Position numbers and translations under genes: made by a program. A stretch of DNA of 64,000 nt from an uncultured Flavobacteriaceae bacterium (GTDB lineage: Bacteria; Bacteroidota; Bacteroidia; Flavobacteriales; Flavobacteriaceae): the NCBI GenBank assembly GCA_938088195.1, contig CALKEO010000004.1:44399-108398 (forward strand), given 5' to 3'. Below the pieces are notes generated by a model, which had not been told where the DNA came from, did no database searches, and saw only the letters and a list, made by a program, of their open reading frames with translations. Position 1 is the first letter of the stretch. Every line of letters begins with the position of its first letter. Positions 9,946 through 21,355 of the stretch are shown here, piece by piece.

Positions 9946-10673
9946 GAAAATTTCCCTTTTATTTCGCTTAAAAAAATTGCCAATGAGGAAGCCAGATTTA
10001 AGCTTTCAGGAAATAGTTGGTTTTTTGGTCTTGGAATACTAAATTTTTTATCAATTATTTCTAATAGTTCCTTTGAGATTCCATTAGCCTCATTTCCAAA
10101 AATCAAAATTCCACTGTTAATTTTAGATTTAAGTCCATAAATTGATTCACCTTTAAGCGCAGTTCCAAATGTTTGTAATTTGGAAGCTTGCAAAAATGGT
10201 TTTAAATCTAAATAATTTATATTTATTCTTGATGAAGAGCCCATTGAAGCTTGAACGACCTTTGGATTATAGAGGTCAACGGAATCTTTGGAGCAAACAA
10301 TTTGTTTAACTCCAAACCATTCACAAGTACGAATTATTGTCCCTAAATTTCCTGGATCTCTAATTGATTCAAGAGCTATAATTAAGCTGTTGTAGTCTAA
10401 GGATTTAGTCTCCCTTTTTTTGAAAATTGCTAAATGATCGTCGGGATTGATTAATGAGCTTATTTTTTTTAATAATTTAAAGTCAATCTGAAAATGATTT
10501 TCAATATTTTTAAAAAATGATTTATCAATTGAATACAGTTTGATAACATCGTAATTTGAATTTATAAATTCACTAATTGACTTTTTTCCCTCAACAACAA
10601 AGGAGTTGTTTAAATCTCTGAATTTTTTTTTCTTTAGGCTATTTATGAATTTTATTTCATTTTTGGTAACCAT
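9942..10673 (-). CDS. TrmH/SpoU-family RNA methyltransferase
   Basis: ALESIRDPGNLGTIIRTCEWFGV, FGNEANGISKELLE, IPRPKNQLFPESLNLASSLAIFLSE motifs. Confidence 0.9.
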   Translation of the reverse strand: MVTKNEIKFINSLKKKKFRDLNNSFVVEGKKSISEFINSNYDVIKLYSIDKSFFKNIENHFQIDFKLLKKISSLINPDDHLAIFKKRETKSLDYNSLIIALESIRDPGNLGTIIRTCEWFGVKQIVCSKDSVDLYNPKVVQASMGSSSRININYLDLKPFLQASKLQTFGTALKGESIYGLKSKINSGILIFGNEANGISKELLEIIDKKFSIPRPKNQLFPESLNLASSLAIFLSEIKGKFS

Positions 10674-10706
10674 ATTTAAAGATGTATTTTTGATTATATA
10701 TTTTTA

Positions 10707-13211
10707 TTGGTGAAAAATTTTTTTACAAAAATACTATTATTTATATTTTTGATCTCATTTTTGAAATCTTGTATGATTTCAAAAAATTTAAAATACGAAG
10801 GGATTATACTTAAATCAAATGATATTTTCATAAACGGTAAATTAATCTCTAAAGATTCCTTAAGTCCTCTAATTACTCAAAATAAAAATAATTATCTATT
10901 CGGAATTCCATTATCGGCATTATTATATGAATCCTCCAAAAAAAATTCGGATTCAATATTTAATAAATGGATTAATAAAAAATCTAAAAGAAATGAAAGA
11001 ATAACAAAAGTTTTTTCAAAAAAACAAGTAATACAAATAAAAAAATATATTGAAGATTTTAATAATTGGAAAAAAAGAAATGGTGAAGAACTACAAATAA
11101 TTGATTCTACAAAAACTAATATATCAATTGAGAATTTAAAATCTTTTTTTAAAAATAATGGTTATTTTGATTCTGAAATTTCATCCAGTATTGAAATTAA
11201 TAAAAAAAATCAAAAATTCGGAAAAGTAATTTACAATATTGATTTAGGAAATCAATATTACTTAGACAGTATCAAGTCTAATATTCAATCTCCAATATTG
11301 GACTCACTATACCAAAAAAATATTGGTAAGAGTTTTTTAAAGAAAAATAATTCATTTAACACATTAGATTTTGAATCAGAGAGAAATAGATTAGATAATC
11401 TTTTTAAAAACTCTGGAATATATAACTTTCAAATAAGCTCTATATCATTTCAAGTCTCAAGAGATACAACGGGGACAGATTTAAGAATTCCTGTTCAAAT
11501 AAATATCTTAGAAGATTCTTCAAATAAATACAGAATTCATTACATAAAAAATATAAATATTTATACTAGTAATTTACTTTCACTAAAAACTGATACGCTT
11601 AATAATCCAATAGTTTTTGATGATATAAATATTTTTTCTATAGGCAAATTGAGATATAAACCAAAAAACTTAACAAATGTAATCTCTTTTAAAAAAGGAG
11701 ATTACTATAGCGATCAAAAAAGGTCTAATACAATAAAACAACTTAACAACTTAGAAAATTTTCAATATCCAACTGTTAGCTATAATTATTTAATAAACTC
11801 TAAAAGTGAATTAGAGGCTAATGTATTGTTAAACCCAAAAGAAAGATTTTCTTTAGGATTTGGGGTTGATCTTAAACACTCTAATATTGAAGATATAGGT
11901 GTCGCCTTTGAAACTTCATTTACCAGTCGTAATGTTTTTCAAGGTGCTGAAAGATTAGAATTTAGCTCTAGAGGAACACTTGGAAAGTCAGGAAACACAA
12001 CAATATCAGAGTATGGATTTGATATAAGACTTAAATTTCCTCGACTTTTTCTTCCAAGCAAACTTAAAAAGGTGCTTAATTTAGATTATAACCCAAATAC
12101 TTACATTGGTCTTGGAACTTCAAAGCAAACAAACATCGGATTAGATAGGCAAAGTTTTAAGTTTGATTTAAATTATAACTGGACAAATTTAAATGATAAA
12201 AAAATAAACTTAGGCTTGCTAAATATTGAACTGGTTAATAATAAAAATAGTGTTAACTATTTTAATATTTATTCAAACTCTTTTAATTCCATTAACTCTA
12301 TCGCATTAAACAACAATACAAACAGTTCCTACTTTAACTCATTAAATAAATTGATTGTTCCTGAGGGAATAAATTCTTTTATAAAGGATGTAATTAACAG
12401 AAACTTATCATTAAATGAAGATGACTTTAATACTGTAAATTATATTAATGATAGGCGTAATAGACTTACTGCAAACAATCTAATAATTGGATCAAGCTAC
12501 AGCTTAATTTCTGATAATAGAAAAAGTTTATTTGATCAAAACTTTTCTCAATTAAAAATTAAATTTGAACTTGCTGGAACTTTAACTAATTTTTTTGCCA
12601 ATCAATTTAACGCTGAGGTTGATCAATATAACAACAAAAAAATTCTTGGTTTAGCTTATTCCCAATATTTCAAAACTGAATTTAATTATATAAAACATTG
12701 GGCTATTTCTTCCAACTCAACCCTTGCATTCAGGGGCTACTACGGAATTGCCATACCTTTTGGTAATTCTGATAATATTCCATTTTCAAAATCATTTTTC
12801 TCTGGCGGCTCTAATGATAACAGAGCTTGGGAAGTTTACAGGTTAGGACCCGGAAGCAGTGGAGCAATTAGTGAATTCAATGAAGCTAATATGAAAATTG
12901 CATTTAATATTGAATACAGATTTGGATTGTTTGGAAAGCTTGATGGAGCAATTTTCACTGATGTTGGAAATATTTGGAATGTTTTTGACGACACACAAGA
13001 TCCGAGAAGAACATTTGATGGTTTTAATGATTTAAATGAGTTAGCCATTGGAAGTGGTTTTGGTATTAGATACAATTTAGGTTACTTTGTTCTGAGACTC
13101 GATATGGGACTAAAAGCTTATAATCCCGTTCTAGATTCAAATGAAAGATGGATGACTGATTTCAAACTCAACAAAGCTGTTTTTAATATAGGCTTGAATT
13201 ATCCTTTCTAA
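10707..13211 (+). CDS. BamA/TamA family outer membrane protein (lipoprotein-type N-terminus)
   Basis: 834 aa; N-terminal LISFLKSC lipobox-like, C-terminal barrel motifs (SGGSNDNRAWEVYRLGPGS, GDGAIFTDVGNIW-like, GFGIRYNLGYFVLRLDMGLKAYNP, ending NYPF). TTG start at 10707 or GTG at 10710. Confidence 0.88.
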   Translation: MVKNFFTKILLFIFLISFLKSCMISKNLKYEGIILKSNDIFINGKLISKDSLSPLITQNKNNYLFGIPLSALLYESSKKNSDSIFNKWINKKSKRNERITKVFSKKQVIQIKKYIEDFNNWKKRNGEELQIIDSTKTNISIENLKSFFKNNGYFDSEISSSIEINKKNQKFGKVIYNIDLGNQYYLDSIKSNIQSPILDSLYQKNIGKSFLKKNNSFNTLDFESERNRLDNLFKNSGIYNFQISSISFQVSRDTTGTDLRIPVQINILEDSSNKYRIHYIKNINIYTSNLLSLKTDTLNNPIVFDDINIFSIGKLRYKPKNLTNVISFKKGDYYSDQKRSNTIKQLNNLENFQYPTVSYNYLINSKSELEANVLLNPKERFSLGFGVDLKHSNIEDIGVAFETSFTSRNVFQGAERLEFSSRGTLGKSGNTTISEYGFDIRLKFPRLFLPSKLKKVLNLDYNPNTYIGLGTSKQTNIGLDRQSFKFDLNYNWTNLNDKKINLGLLNIELVNNKNSVNYFNIYSNSFNSINSIALNNNTNSSYFNSLNKLIVPEGINSFIKDVINRNLSLNEDDFNTVNYINDRRNRLTANNLIIGSSYSLISDNRKSLFDQNFSQLKIKFELAGTLTNFFANQFNAEVDQYNNKKILGLAYSQYFKTEFNYIKHWAISSNSTLAFRGYYGIAIPFGNSDNIPFSKSFFSGGSNDNRAWEVYRLGPGSSGAISEFNEANMKIAFNIEYRFGLFGKLDGAIFTDVGNIWNVFDDTQDPRRTFDGFNDLNELAIGSGFGIRYNLGYFVLRLDMGLKAYNPVLDSNERWMTDFKLNKAVFNIGLNYPF

Positions 13212-13261
13212 ATCAATATTTCTTATTAATTTAGCCACCTAAAATTAATCAACCGATCAAT

Positions 13262-14329
13262 ATGAAATCTATTAAAGGTGGTGTAGCAACAAGCGATGAA
13301 GTTCAAAAGATATTTTGTTTAGCAAAAGAAAAAAAATTTGCTTTACCTGCGGTTAATGTAATTGGATCTAATACAATTAATGGCGTCTTAGAAACTGCGT
13401 CTTCATTAAATGCCCCTGTAATAATTCAATTTTCAAATGGTGGTGCTATTTTTAATGCTGGAAAAGGATTGTCTAATGAAAATCAAAATGCAGCGATAAA
13501 TGGTGCTATTGCAGGTGCTAGACATGTTCACGAACTCTCAAAAGCTTACAATGTTCCTGTAATCCTTCACACTGATCATGCTGCAAAAAAACTACTTCCA
13601 TGGATTGATGGATTACTTAATGCTAGTGAGAAAAATTTTGAATTGACAGGGAAATCACTTTTTAGTTCACACATGATTGATCTTTCTGAAGAGCCCATTG
13701 AAGAAAATATTTCTATTTGTAAAGAATACTTAAAGAGAATGGATAAAATAGGAATGACTCTTGAAATTGAACTTGGAATTACTGGTGGTGAGGAAGATGG
13801 CGTCGATAATACTGATGTTGATGATTCAAAATTATACACGCAACCTGAAGAAGTCGCATACGCATACGAAGAACTTTCCAAAATAAGCAAAAGATTTACA
13901 ATAGCAGCTGCATTTGGAAATGTTCATGGAGTATATAAACCTGGAAATGTGAAACTAACTCCTAAAATTTTAAAAAATTCTCAAGATTATGTTTCACAAA
14001 AATTCAATTTACCTAATAATACAATTGATTTTGTTTTTCATGGTGGTTCAGGTTCTTCAATTGATGAAATTAGAGAGGCAATCGATTACGGAGCTATAAA
14101 AATGAATATTGACACTGACATGCAATTTGCATTTATGAGTGGTGTTAGAGATTATTTTAATAGTAATCAAGAGTATTTAAAAAATCAAATTGGCAATCCT
14201 GATGGCTCTGATATTCCAAATAAAAAATATTATGATCCCAGAGTTTGGCTTAGAAAAGCAGAAAATAGTTTTAAGGAGAGATTAACTAAAGCTTTTCATG
14301 ATTTAAACAATGTAAATACGCTCGAATAA
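13262..14329 (+). CDS. fbaA: Class II fructose-bisphosphate aldolase
   Basis: 355 aa; PVILHTDHAAKKLLPWIDG, GGEEDGVDNT, FVFHGGSGSS, KMNIDTDMQFAF. Confidence 0.95.
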   Translation: MKSIKGGVATSDEVQKIFCLAKEKKFALPAVNVIGSNTINGVLETASSLNAPVIIQFSNGGAIFNAGKGLSNENQNAAINGAIAGARHVHELSKAYNVPVILHTDHAAKKLLPWIDGLLNASEKNFELTGKSLFSSHMIDLSEEPIEENISICKEYLKRMDKIGMTLEIELGITGGEEDGVDNTDVDDSKLYTQPEEVAYAYEELSKISKRFTIAAAFGNVHGVYKPGNVKLTPKILKNSQDYVSQKFNLPNNTIDFVFHGGSGSSIDEIREAIDYGAIKMNIDTDMQFAFMSGVRDYFNSNQEYLKNQIGNPDGSDIPNKKYYDPRVWLRKAENSFKERLTKAFHDLNNVNTLE

Positions 14330-14364
14330 ATTAGGATTCTTATATTTGAAAAAAACCTTTTGAA

Positions 14365-15228
14365 ATGGCATGGTTTAATAGAACAAATAAAGGAATTAAG
14401 ACTGCTACTAAGGAAAAAAAAGATACGCCAGAAGGTCTTTGGCATAAAACACCTACAGGAAAAATTATTGATAAAGAAGAATTAGAACAAAATTCTTTTG
14501 TTTCACCAGAGGATGGTTTTCATTTAAGAATTGGAAGTGAAGAGTACTTTAAAATTTTGTTTGATAATAAATTTAAAGAAATTGATCCTAATATCTCTTC
14601 AAAAGATCCTCTGAAATTTTTAGATAATAAACCATACAAACAAAGAACTAAAGAAGCTCAAAAAAATACTGGTTTAAAAGACGCTATTCGTATCGCTGTT
14701 GGAAAATCTATGGGACAAAATGTAGTTATCGCTTGTATGGACTTTAGATATATTGGAGGGTCGATGGGTTCGGTTGTGGGAGAAAAAATTAGTAGAGCCG
14801 TTGATCAAGCTATTTCAAAAAAAATTCCATTAATTATAATATCAAAGTCTGGAGGTGCTAGAATGATGGAAGGTGCTATTTCTCTAATGCAAATGGCAAA
14901 AACTTCGGCAAAACTTGCTCAACTATCAAATCAAAAACTTCCGTATGTGTCGTTGTGTACAGATCCAACTACGGGTGGCACAACTGCGTCTTTTGCTATG
15001 TTAGGAGATATTAATATCTCTGAACCTGGGGCTTTAATTGGCTTTGCGGGCCCGAGAGTTGTTAAAGATACTACTGGAAAAGATTTGCCAAAAGGATTCC
15101 AAAAATCTGAATTTTTATTAGAACACGGATTTTTAGATTTTATTATTCCGAGAACTCAACTTAAAGAAAAAATTAATCTATATTTTGATTTGATACTTAA
15201 CAACCCTGTTAGAACAAATAATTTATAA
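14365..15228 (+). CDS. accD: Acetyl-CoA carboxylase carboxyltransferase subunit beta
   Basis: 287 aa; [69 protein letters not shown]. Confidence 0.95.
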   Translation: MAWFNRTNKGIKTATKEKKDTPEGLWHKTPTGKIIDKEELEQNSFVSPEDGFHLRIGSEEYFKILFDNKFKEIDPNISSKDPLKFLDNKPYKQRTKEAQKNTGLKDAIRIAVGKSMGQNVVIACMDFRYIGGSMGSVVGEKISRAVDQAISKKIPLIIISKSGGARMMEGAISLMQMAKTSAKLAQLSNQKLPYVSLCTDPTTGGTTASFAMLGDINISEPGALIGFAGPRVVKDTTGKDLPKGFQKSEFLLEHGFLDFIIPRTQLKEKINLYFDLILNNPVRTNNL

Positions 15229-15260
15229 TTGTTTCTTTTCAAAATTTAATCCTATATTTG
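15229..15260 (+). promoter_or_regulatory. Bacteroidota-type promoter for rpsO (TTG -33 / TATATTTG -7)
   Basis: TTG at 15229-15231 and TATATTTG at 15253-15260, 21-nt spacer; agrees with the TTTG/TAnnTTTG consensus. Confidence 0.6.
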
Positions 15261-15314
15261 CGCCTCCAATAAATAAATATTGGTTACATAAGAATTATTT
15301 ACAAAAATATTGGC

Positions 15315-15584
15315 ATGTATTTATCTAAAGAAAACAAAAAAGAAATTTTTAAAAAACACGGAAAGTCAGACTCAGATACTGGATCTGCTGAGGGTCAAAT
15401 CGCTTTATTTACAGTTAGAATAAATCATTTAACTGAACATCTTAAAAAAAATCGTAAAGATTTTAATACTGAAAGATCTTTGGTAATGATGGTTGGTAAA
15501 AGAAAAAGTTTACTTAGCTACTTAAAAAATAAAGATATTACTCGTTACAGAGAAATTATTAAGAAACTTAATCTGCGTAAATAA
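15315..15584 (+). CDS. rpsO: 30S ribosomal protein S15
   Basis: 89 aa; GSAEGQIALFTVRINHLTEHLKKNRKDFNTERSLVMMVGKRKSLLSYLK. Confidence 0.98.
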   Translation: MYLSKENKKEIFKKHGKSDSDTGSAEGQIALFTVRINHLTEHLKKNRKDFNTERSLVMMVGKRKSLLSYLKNKDITRYREIIKKLNLRK

Positions 15585-15647
15585 ATATTTTTTACATAGT
15601 TTTTCATTGGTATTCTACTTTTTAAGACACAACACCTTAATTAATTA

Positions 15648-17852
15648 ATGAAAAATATGAAAATTAAAACCTACAATGAGTCCATCGATTTAGGTGATGG
15701 GCGAAAAATTACCCTAGAAACTGGAAAACTTGCTAAACAAGCTCATGGATCAGTTGTCGTTCAAATGGGAAAGGCAATGCTTTTATGTACAGTTGTTTCA
15801 AATTATGAGGCATCTAATGTAGATTTCCTTCCACTAACTGTTGATTACAGAGAAAAATTTGCTGCTGCGGGAAGATATCCTGGTGGATTTTTTAAAAGAG
15901 AAGCTCGTCCAAGTGACGGAGAAGTACTTACCATGAGATTGGTAGATAGAGTACTTCGTCCATTATTTCCAAAAGATTATCATTCGGAAGTCCAAGTTAT
16001 GATTCAATTGATGTCACATGACGAAAATGTAATGCCAGATGCATTAGCTGGTCTTGCTGCCTCTGCTGCAATACAGCTGAGTGATTTTCCTTTTGAATGT
16101 GCAATTTCTGAAGCAAGAGTAGCCAGAGTTGATGGTAAATTTGTAATCAATCCAAGTAGAGCTCAATTAGCTAATGCAGATATTGAAATAATGGTAGGTG
16201 CTTCAGCAGATTCAGTTATGATGGTTGAGGGAGAAATGGATGAATGTAGTGAGGAAGAAATGGCAGATGCTATAAAGTTTGCTCACGAATCCATAAAAAT
16301 TCAAATTCAAGCTCAAGAAAGATTGGCAAATGCTGTTGGTAGAAAAGAGGTTAGAGAATATGAAACTAGTACTGAAAATGAGGAATTAGCCAAAACTATT
16401 CATGATGCTTGTTATGATAAATGTTATGCAATAGCCAAAAAAGGTACTTCAAAAGCTGAGCGTAGCTTAGCTTTTTCAAAGTTAAAAGATGAAGTTAAGG
16501 CATCTTTTAGTGAAGAAGAAATTGAAGAAAATGGAAAATTAATTGGAAAATATTTTAATAAATCGCAGAAAGAAGCTATCAGAGAACTAACATTGAGTGA
16601 AGGAGTTAGACTCGATGGTAGAAAAACTAACGAAATTAGAGATATATGGAGCGAAGTCGATTATTTACCATCAACTCATGGCTCTGCAATATTCTCAAGA
16701 GGTGAAACTCAAGCATTAGCAACCGTTACATTAGGAACCTCCAGAGAAGCAAATAAGATTGATATGCCATCTTATGAAGGTGAAGAAACATTTTATTTAC
16801 ACTATAATTTTCCTCCCTTTTGTACTGGAGAGGCTAGACCACTTAGAGGAACCTCAAGAAGAGAAGTTGGTCATGGTAACTTAGCTCAAAGAGGATTAAA
16901 AGGGATGATACCTGAAGACTGCCCTTATACCGTAAGAGTTGTTAGTGAAGTTCTTGAATCAAATGGATCTTCATCAATGGCAACAGTTTGTTCTGGAACA
17001 ATGGCATTAATGGATGCCGGAGTACAAATTAAACGTCCTGTCTCAGGAATTGCCATGGGTCTAATTTCGGATGGGGAAAGGTATGCAGTTCTAAGTGACA
17101 TTCTTGGTGATGAAGACCACTTAGGAGATATGGATTTTAAAGTAACAGGTACTACTGAAGGTATTACTGCTTGTCAAATGGATATTAAAATCAAAGGATT
17201 ATCATATGAAATTCTAGTCAATGCACTAAAACAAGCTAGAGATGGAAGACTTCATATTTTAAATAAAATAGCCGAAACAATAGAAAAACCTAACGAAGAT
17301 GTTAAAGCACACTCTCCTAAAATGGTAACCAGTAGAATTCCTAACGAATTTATAGGTCCATTTATTGGTCCTGGAGGAAAAGTTATTCAAGAATTGCAAA
17401 AAACTACAGGCTGCACTATAGTAATTAATGAAGATCCTGAAACAGAAGAAGGAATTGTTGAAATTCTAGGAACTGACCAGGAAGGGATAGATGAGGTATT
17501 AGCAAAAATTGATTCTTTGTTATTTAAACCTGAAAAAGGAAATACTTATAAAGTTAAAGTCATTAAAATGCTTGATTTTGGAGCAGTAGTTGAATACTTA
17601 GACGCCCCTGGAAACGAAGTCTTGTTACACGTCAGTGAAATTGCTTGGGAAAGAACGAACAATGTAAGTGATGTATTAAAACTTGGTGATGAATTAGAGG
17701 TTAAATATTTTGGAGTAGACCCTAGAACTAGAAAAGAAAAAGTTTCTAGAAAAGCTTTGTTAGAAAAACCTGAAGGATATGTTGAAAGACCTGCTAGACC
17801 ACCAAGATCTGATAACAGAGGGAGAGATAATAGAAATAGAAATAACAGATAA
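15648..17852 (+). CDS. pnp: Polyribonucleotide nucleotidyltransferase
   Basis: 734 aa; two RNase PH domains, [16 protein letters not shown] (KH), C-terminal S1 domain. Confidence 0.98.
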   Translation: MKNMKIKTYNESIDLGDGRKITLETGKLAKQAHGSVVVQMGKAMLLCTVVSNYEASNVDFLPLTVDYREKFAAAGRYPGGFFKREARPSDGEVLTMRLVDRVLRPLFPKDYHSEVQVMIQLMSHDENVMPDALAGLAASAAIQLSDFPFECAISEARVARVDGKFVINPSRAQLANADIEIMVGASADSVMMVEGEMDECSEEEMADAIKFAHESIKIQIQAQERLANAVGRKEVREYETSTENEELAKTIHDACYDKCYAIAKKGTSKAERSLAFSKLKDEVKASFSEEEIEENGKLIGKYFNKSQKEAIRELTLSEGVRLDGRKTNEIRDIWSEVDYLPSTHGSAIFSRGETQALATVTLGTSREANKIDMPSYEGEETFYLHYNFPPFCTGEARPLRGTSRREVGHGNLAQRGLKGMIPEDCPYTVRVVSEVLESNGSSSMATVCSGTMALMDAGVQIKRPVSGIAMGLISDGERYAVLSDILGDEDHLGDMDFKVTGTTEGITACQMDIKIKGLSYEILVNALKQARDGRLHILNKIAETIEKPNEDVKAHSPKMVTSRIPNEFIGPFIGPGGKVIQELQKTTGCTIVINEDPETEEGIVEILGTDQEGIDEVLAKIDSLLFKPEKGNTYKVKVIKMLDFGAVVEYLDAPGNEVLLHVSEIAWERTNNVSDVLKLGDELEVKYFGVDPRTRKEKVSRKALLEKPEGYVERPARPPRSDNRGRDNRNRNNR

Positions 17853-17937
17853 TCAGTTCTTCTATTATTTCTTGTTTTTTTAAACAAATTGTAACCTTTT
17901 TATAAATTTCAACGTATAATAACTTTAACACATTTCA

Positions 17938-18801
17938 ATGAGACAATTAAAAATTACAAAACAAGTTACCAATAGAGAAACTGCGTCTTTAGACAAATAT
18001 TTGCAGGAAATTGGAAAAGTTGATTTAATAACTGCTGAAGAGGAAGTTGAGTTAGCTCAAAAAATTAGAGCAGGTGATGAAAATGCGTTAGACAAATTAA
18101 CAAAAGCTAATCTTAGATTCGTTGTTTCAGTTGCCAAACAATATCAAAATCAAGGATTAACATTACCTGATCTTATTAATGAAGGTAATTTGGGTCTTAT
18201 AAAAGCTGCAAAAAGATTTGATGAAACAAGAGGGTTTAAGTTCATATCCTATGCTGTTTGGTGGATTCGTCAATCAATTCTTCAAGCCCTTGCAGAACAA
18301 TCAAGGATTGTAAGGCTTCCTTTAAATAAAATTGGCTCAATTAATAAAATTAATAAGATGTACGCTTTCCTAGAGCAAGCTAATGAAAGAGTTCCCTCTG
18401 CTGAAGAAATTGCCAAAGAGTTAGATATGACAATTTCAGATGTAAAAGAATCAATGAAAAATTCTGGAAGACATGTTTCAATGGATGCTCCTCTTGTTGA
18501 AGGGGAAGATTCAAATCTCTATGATGTTTTAAGAAGTGGTGAATCTCCAAACCCTGATAAAAATCTTCTTCATGAATCTTTACGAACTGAAATTGAAAGA
18601 GCACTGGAGACACTAACACCCAGAGAAGCTGATGTTGTTAGATTATATTTTGGACTTGGAGAAAAGCACGCCATGACACTTGAAGAAATTGGAGAGACAT
18701 TTGATTTAACAAGAGAGCGTGTAAGACAAATTAAGGAAAAAGCAATTAGAAGGCTGAAACATACTTCAAGAAGTAAAATTTTGAAAACTTATTTAGGTTA
18801 A
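17938..18801 (+). CDS. rpoD: Primary sigma factor RpoD (short Bacteroidota type)
   Basis: 287 aa; [54 protein letters not shown]. Confidence 0.95.
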   Translation: MRQLKITKQVTNRETASLDKYLQEIGKVDLITAEEEVELAQKIRAGDENALDKLTKANLRFVVSVAKQYQNQGLTLPDLINEGNLGLIKAAKRFDETRGFKFISYAVWWIRQSILQALAEQSRIVRLPLNKIGSINKINKMYAFLEQANERVPSAEEIAKELDMTISDVKESMKNSGRHVSMDAPLVEGEDSNLYDVLRSGESPNPDKNLLHESLRTEIERALETLTPREADVVRLYFGLGEKHAMTLEEIGETFDLTRERVRQIKEKAIRRLKHTSRSKILKTYLG

Positions 18802-19455
18802 ATGAAATTAGTTGCACCATCTATGCTGGCATGTGACTTTGGAAATCTCGAAAATGAGATTTTAATGGTTAACAAAAGTAAAGCAGACTGGTTTCATATA
18901 GATGTAATGGATGGTGTTTTTGTTCCAAATATTTCTTTTGGAACACCCATTATGAATGTTTTAAAGAAACATTCAAAGAAACCATTAGATGTTCATTTAA
19001 TGATAGTTAATCCTGACGATTATTTAGAAAAATTTTCTAAACTAGGAGCTAACGTATTAACAGTTCACGCTGAAGCATGCACACATCTACACAGGACTAT
19101 CCAAAGAATTAAAAATCTTGGAATGAAAGCTGGAGTAGCTTTGAACCCGCACACCCCTATATCCTCATTAGAGTCAATTATAAATGAAATTGATTTAGTT
19201 TGTTTAATGAGTGTCAATCCAGGATTTGGTGGGCAGTCATTTATCGAAAATACCTTTAAAAAAGTTGTAGATCTTAAATCATTAATCAATATTAGTAATT
19301 CAAATGCGCTAATAGAAATTGATGGTGGTGTCAATTCAAAAAATGCAAAAAAATTAATTGAACAAGGAGCTGATGTTCTTGTTGCTGGTAGTTTTGTATT
19401 TAAATCAGAAAATCCAACCAATACAATAAGTGATCTTTCTGCCCTTATAAATTAG
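18802..19455 (+). CDS. rpe: Ribulose-phosphate 3-epimerase
   Basis: 217 aa; HIDVMDGVFVPNISFG, MSVNPGFGGQSFI, EIDGGVN; starts immediately after the rpoD stop. Confidence 0.97.
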   Translation: MKLVAPSMLACDFGNLENEILMVNKSKADWFHIDVMDGVFVPNISFGTPIMNVLKKHSKKPLDVHLMIVNPDDYLEKFSKLGANVLTVHAEACTHLHRTIQRIKNLGMKAGVALNPHTPISSLESIINEIDLVCLMSVNPGFGGQSFIENTFKKVVDLKSLINISNSNALIEIDGGVNSKNAKKLIEQGADVLVAGSFVFKSENPTNTISDLSALIN

Positions 19456-19498
19456 TTTCTTACATATTTTATTTACTTTAATAACACAATTATTAAAT

Positions 19499-20563
19499 AT
19501 GTTTAGTAATTACGTAAACGTGATAGGTATTATGAGCGGCACCTCTTTAGATGGTGTAGATTTATGTTTAGTTTCTTTTGATAAAAGTAATTATACAAAA
19601 TATAAAATTGAACATGCAAAAACATTTAATTATGATAATGTATGGATAAAAAAATTAAAAGAGGCAATTTCTTTAAATAGGGAAGAACTAATTAAGATTG
19701 ATAATGATTATGGTGAATTATTAACTCATTATATAAAAAAGTTTATAAAAGAATTCTCTATATCTAAAATTGATTTAATATCCTCTCATGGTCATACAGT
19801 TTTCCATAATCCTAAAAAGAAAATAACACTACAAATTGGAAATGGATATATAATTAATAAAAACACCAAACTAAAAGTTATTTGTGATTTTAGAACTCAA
19901 GACATTAAGTATAATGGCCAGGGTGCCCCATTAGTTCCTATTGGAGACTTAGATCTTTTTCCAAATTATAAATTTTGTCTAAATCTGGGCGGGTTTTCAA
20001 ATATTTCTGTTAAAGAATTAGATGGGATTAAAGCTTTTGATATCAGCCCTGTTAATACCGTTTTGAATTATTATTCAAAAAAACTAGGTCTAGACTATGA
20101 CAAAAATGGTAAATTTTCAAGAGAAGGTAATGTAAATAATAGTCTTTTTAATGAACTAAACGAAATGGAGTTTTATAAAAGATCGGGGCCAAAGTCTTTA
20201 GGAATTGAATTTGTAAACTCAAAAGTATTACCATTAATAGAAAATTACATGTTGAAACCTGAAGATATTTTAAAAACATATATAGAACATATCTCTCACC
20301 AAATTAATAGAACTATTTCTGATTTTTCAAAAAATAAGATATTAGTAACAGGTGGGGGAACTTATAATAAAACCTTAATTGATTCAATAAAAAGAAAAAT
20401 AAAACATGAATTAGTAGTGCCAGAAAAAAAATTAATAGATTTTAAAGAAGCTATGATTTTTGCCTATATGGGACTTCTAAAAATTGAGGGGAAAATTAAT
20501 TGTTTAAAAAGCGTAACTGGCGCAATAAAAGACCACTCTTCGGGAAAAATATTTAAAAATTAA
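19499..20563 (+). CDS. anmK: Anhydro-N-acetylmuramic acid kinase
   Basis: 354 aa; GIMSGTSLDGVDL, SSHGHTVFH, GQGAPLVPIGD, LNLGGFSN. Confidence 0.95.
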   Translation: MFSNYVNVIGIMSGTSLDGVDLCLVSFDKSNYTKYKIEHAKTFNYDNVWIKKLKEAISLNREELIKIDNDYGELLTHYIKKFIKEFSISKIDLISSHGHTVFHNPKKKITLQIGNGYIINKNTKLKVICDFRTQDIKYNGQGAPLVPIGDLDLFPNYKFCLNLGGFSNISVKELDGIKAFDISPVNTVLNYYSKKLGLDYDKNGKFSREGNVNNSLFNELNEMEFYKRSGPKSLGIEFVNSKVLPLIENYMLKPEDILKTYIEHISHQINRTISDFSKNKILVTGGGTYNKTLIDSIKRKIKHELVVPEKKLIDFKEAMIFAYMGLLKIEGKINCLKSVTGAIKDHSSGKIFKN

Positions 20564-21272
20564 TACCTAAATCAGATTTTTTAAATTCATGAATTCTAAT
20601 ATTTTTCCATTTTACTTTTATTCCTCCCCCATCGTGAATTTGTAACGCTATTCTTCCATCTGCATCACCAATTTTTTCATCAGAATAAGTAATCATCTGT
20701 TTACCATTAAGAAAAGTAGTTACAGAATCTTCATAAACTTTGATTGTTAACTTGTTCCAGTCCCCCATTTTTAAAGAAGAATCTTTACCATCAAGAGGCT
20801 TTATCAACCACCCTCTTCCATATGATTCGTAAATTCCACCGGTAAATAATCCTGGAGGAGCCACTTCAACTTGCCAACCACTAACTTTAGTTCCATTGAC
20901 AGTGGATCTAAAAAATACTCCACTATTTCCATTTGCTTCTTGTTTAAATTCAAGATTTAAAATAAAATTTTTATAAAACTTTTCGGTTCCTAAATAACCA
21001 TATTTAGCATCAGGGCCACTTTCACAAACTAAAAGCCCATCTTCTACATACCAATTTTCAGTTCCGTAGACTATCCAACCACTTAAATCTTTTCCGTTAA
21101 ACAAATCTTTATAGTCTAATTTACTTCCACTTATCACAGTTTTATTATCATTTTTAATTTCTTTTTTAGGATAATTATGATTGTGTGTTTCAGGAGATAG
21201 TATTCGTACCGATGCACATGAACTTAGTGTTAAAGAAATAATTAATAAATAGGAGTAGAAAATGTTTTTCAT
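20553..21272 (-). CDS. Lipoprotein with 3-keto-disaccharide hydrolase (DUF1080) domain
   Basis: Lipobox LTLSSC; FNGKDLSGWIVYG, GNSGVFFRS, GGIYESYGRGWL, IALQIHDGGG. Confidence 0.88.
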   Translation of the reverse strand: MKNIFYSYLLIISLTLSSCASVRILSPETHNHNYPKKEIKNDNKTVISGSKLDYKDLFNGKDLSGWIVYGTENWYVEDGLLVCESGPDAKYGYLGTEKFYKNFILNLEFKQEANGNSGVFFRSTVNGTKVSGWQVEVAPPGLFTGGIYESYGRGWLIKPLDGKDSSLKMGDWNKLTIKVYEDSVTTFLNGKQMITYSDEKIGDADGRIALQIHDGGGIKVKWKNIRIHEFKKSDLGINF

Positions 21273-21355
21273 TTTAATGAATGTTGGTATTTAAAAATAC
21301 TAAAATTATTCATAAATTAATGAATGAAAAGATTAATAATCTTAAAAAATAAATC

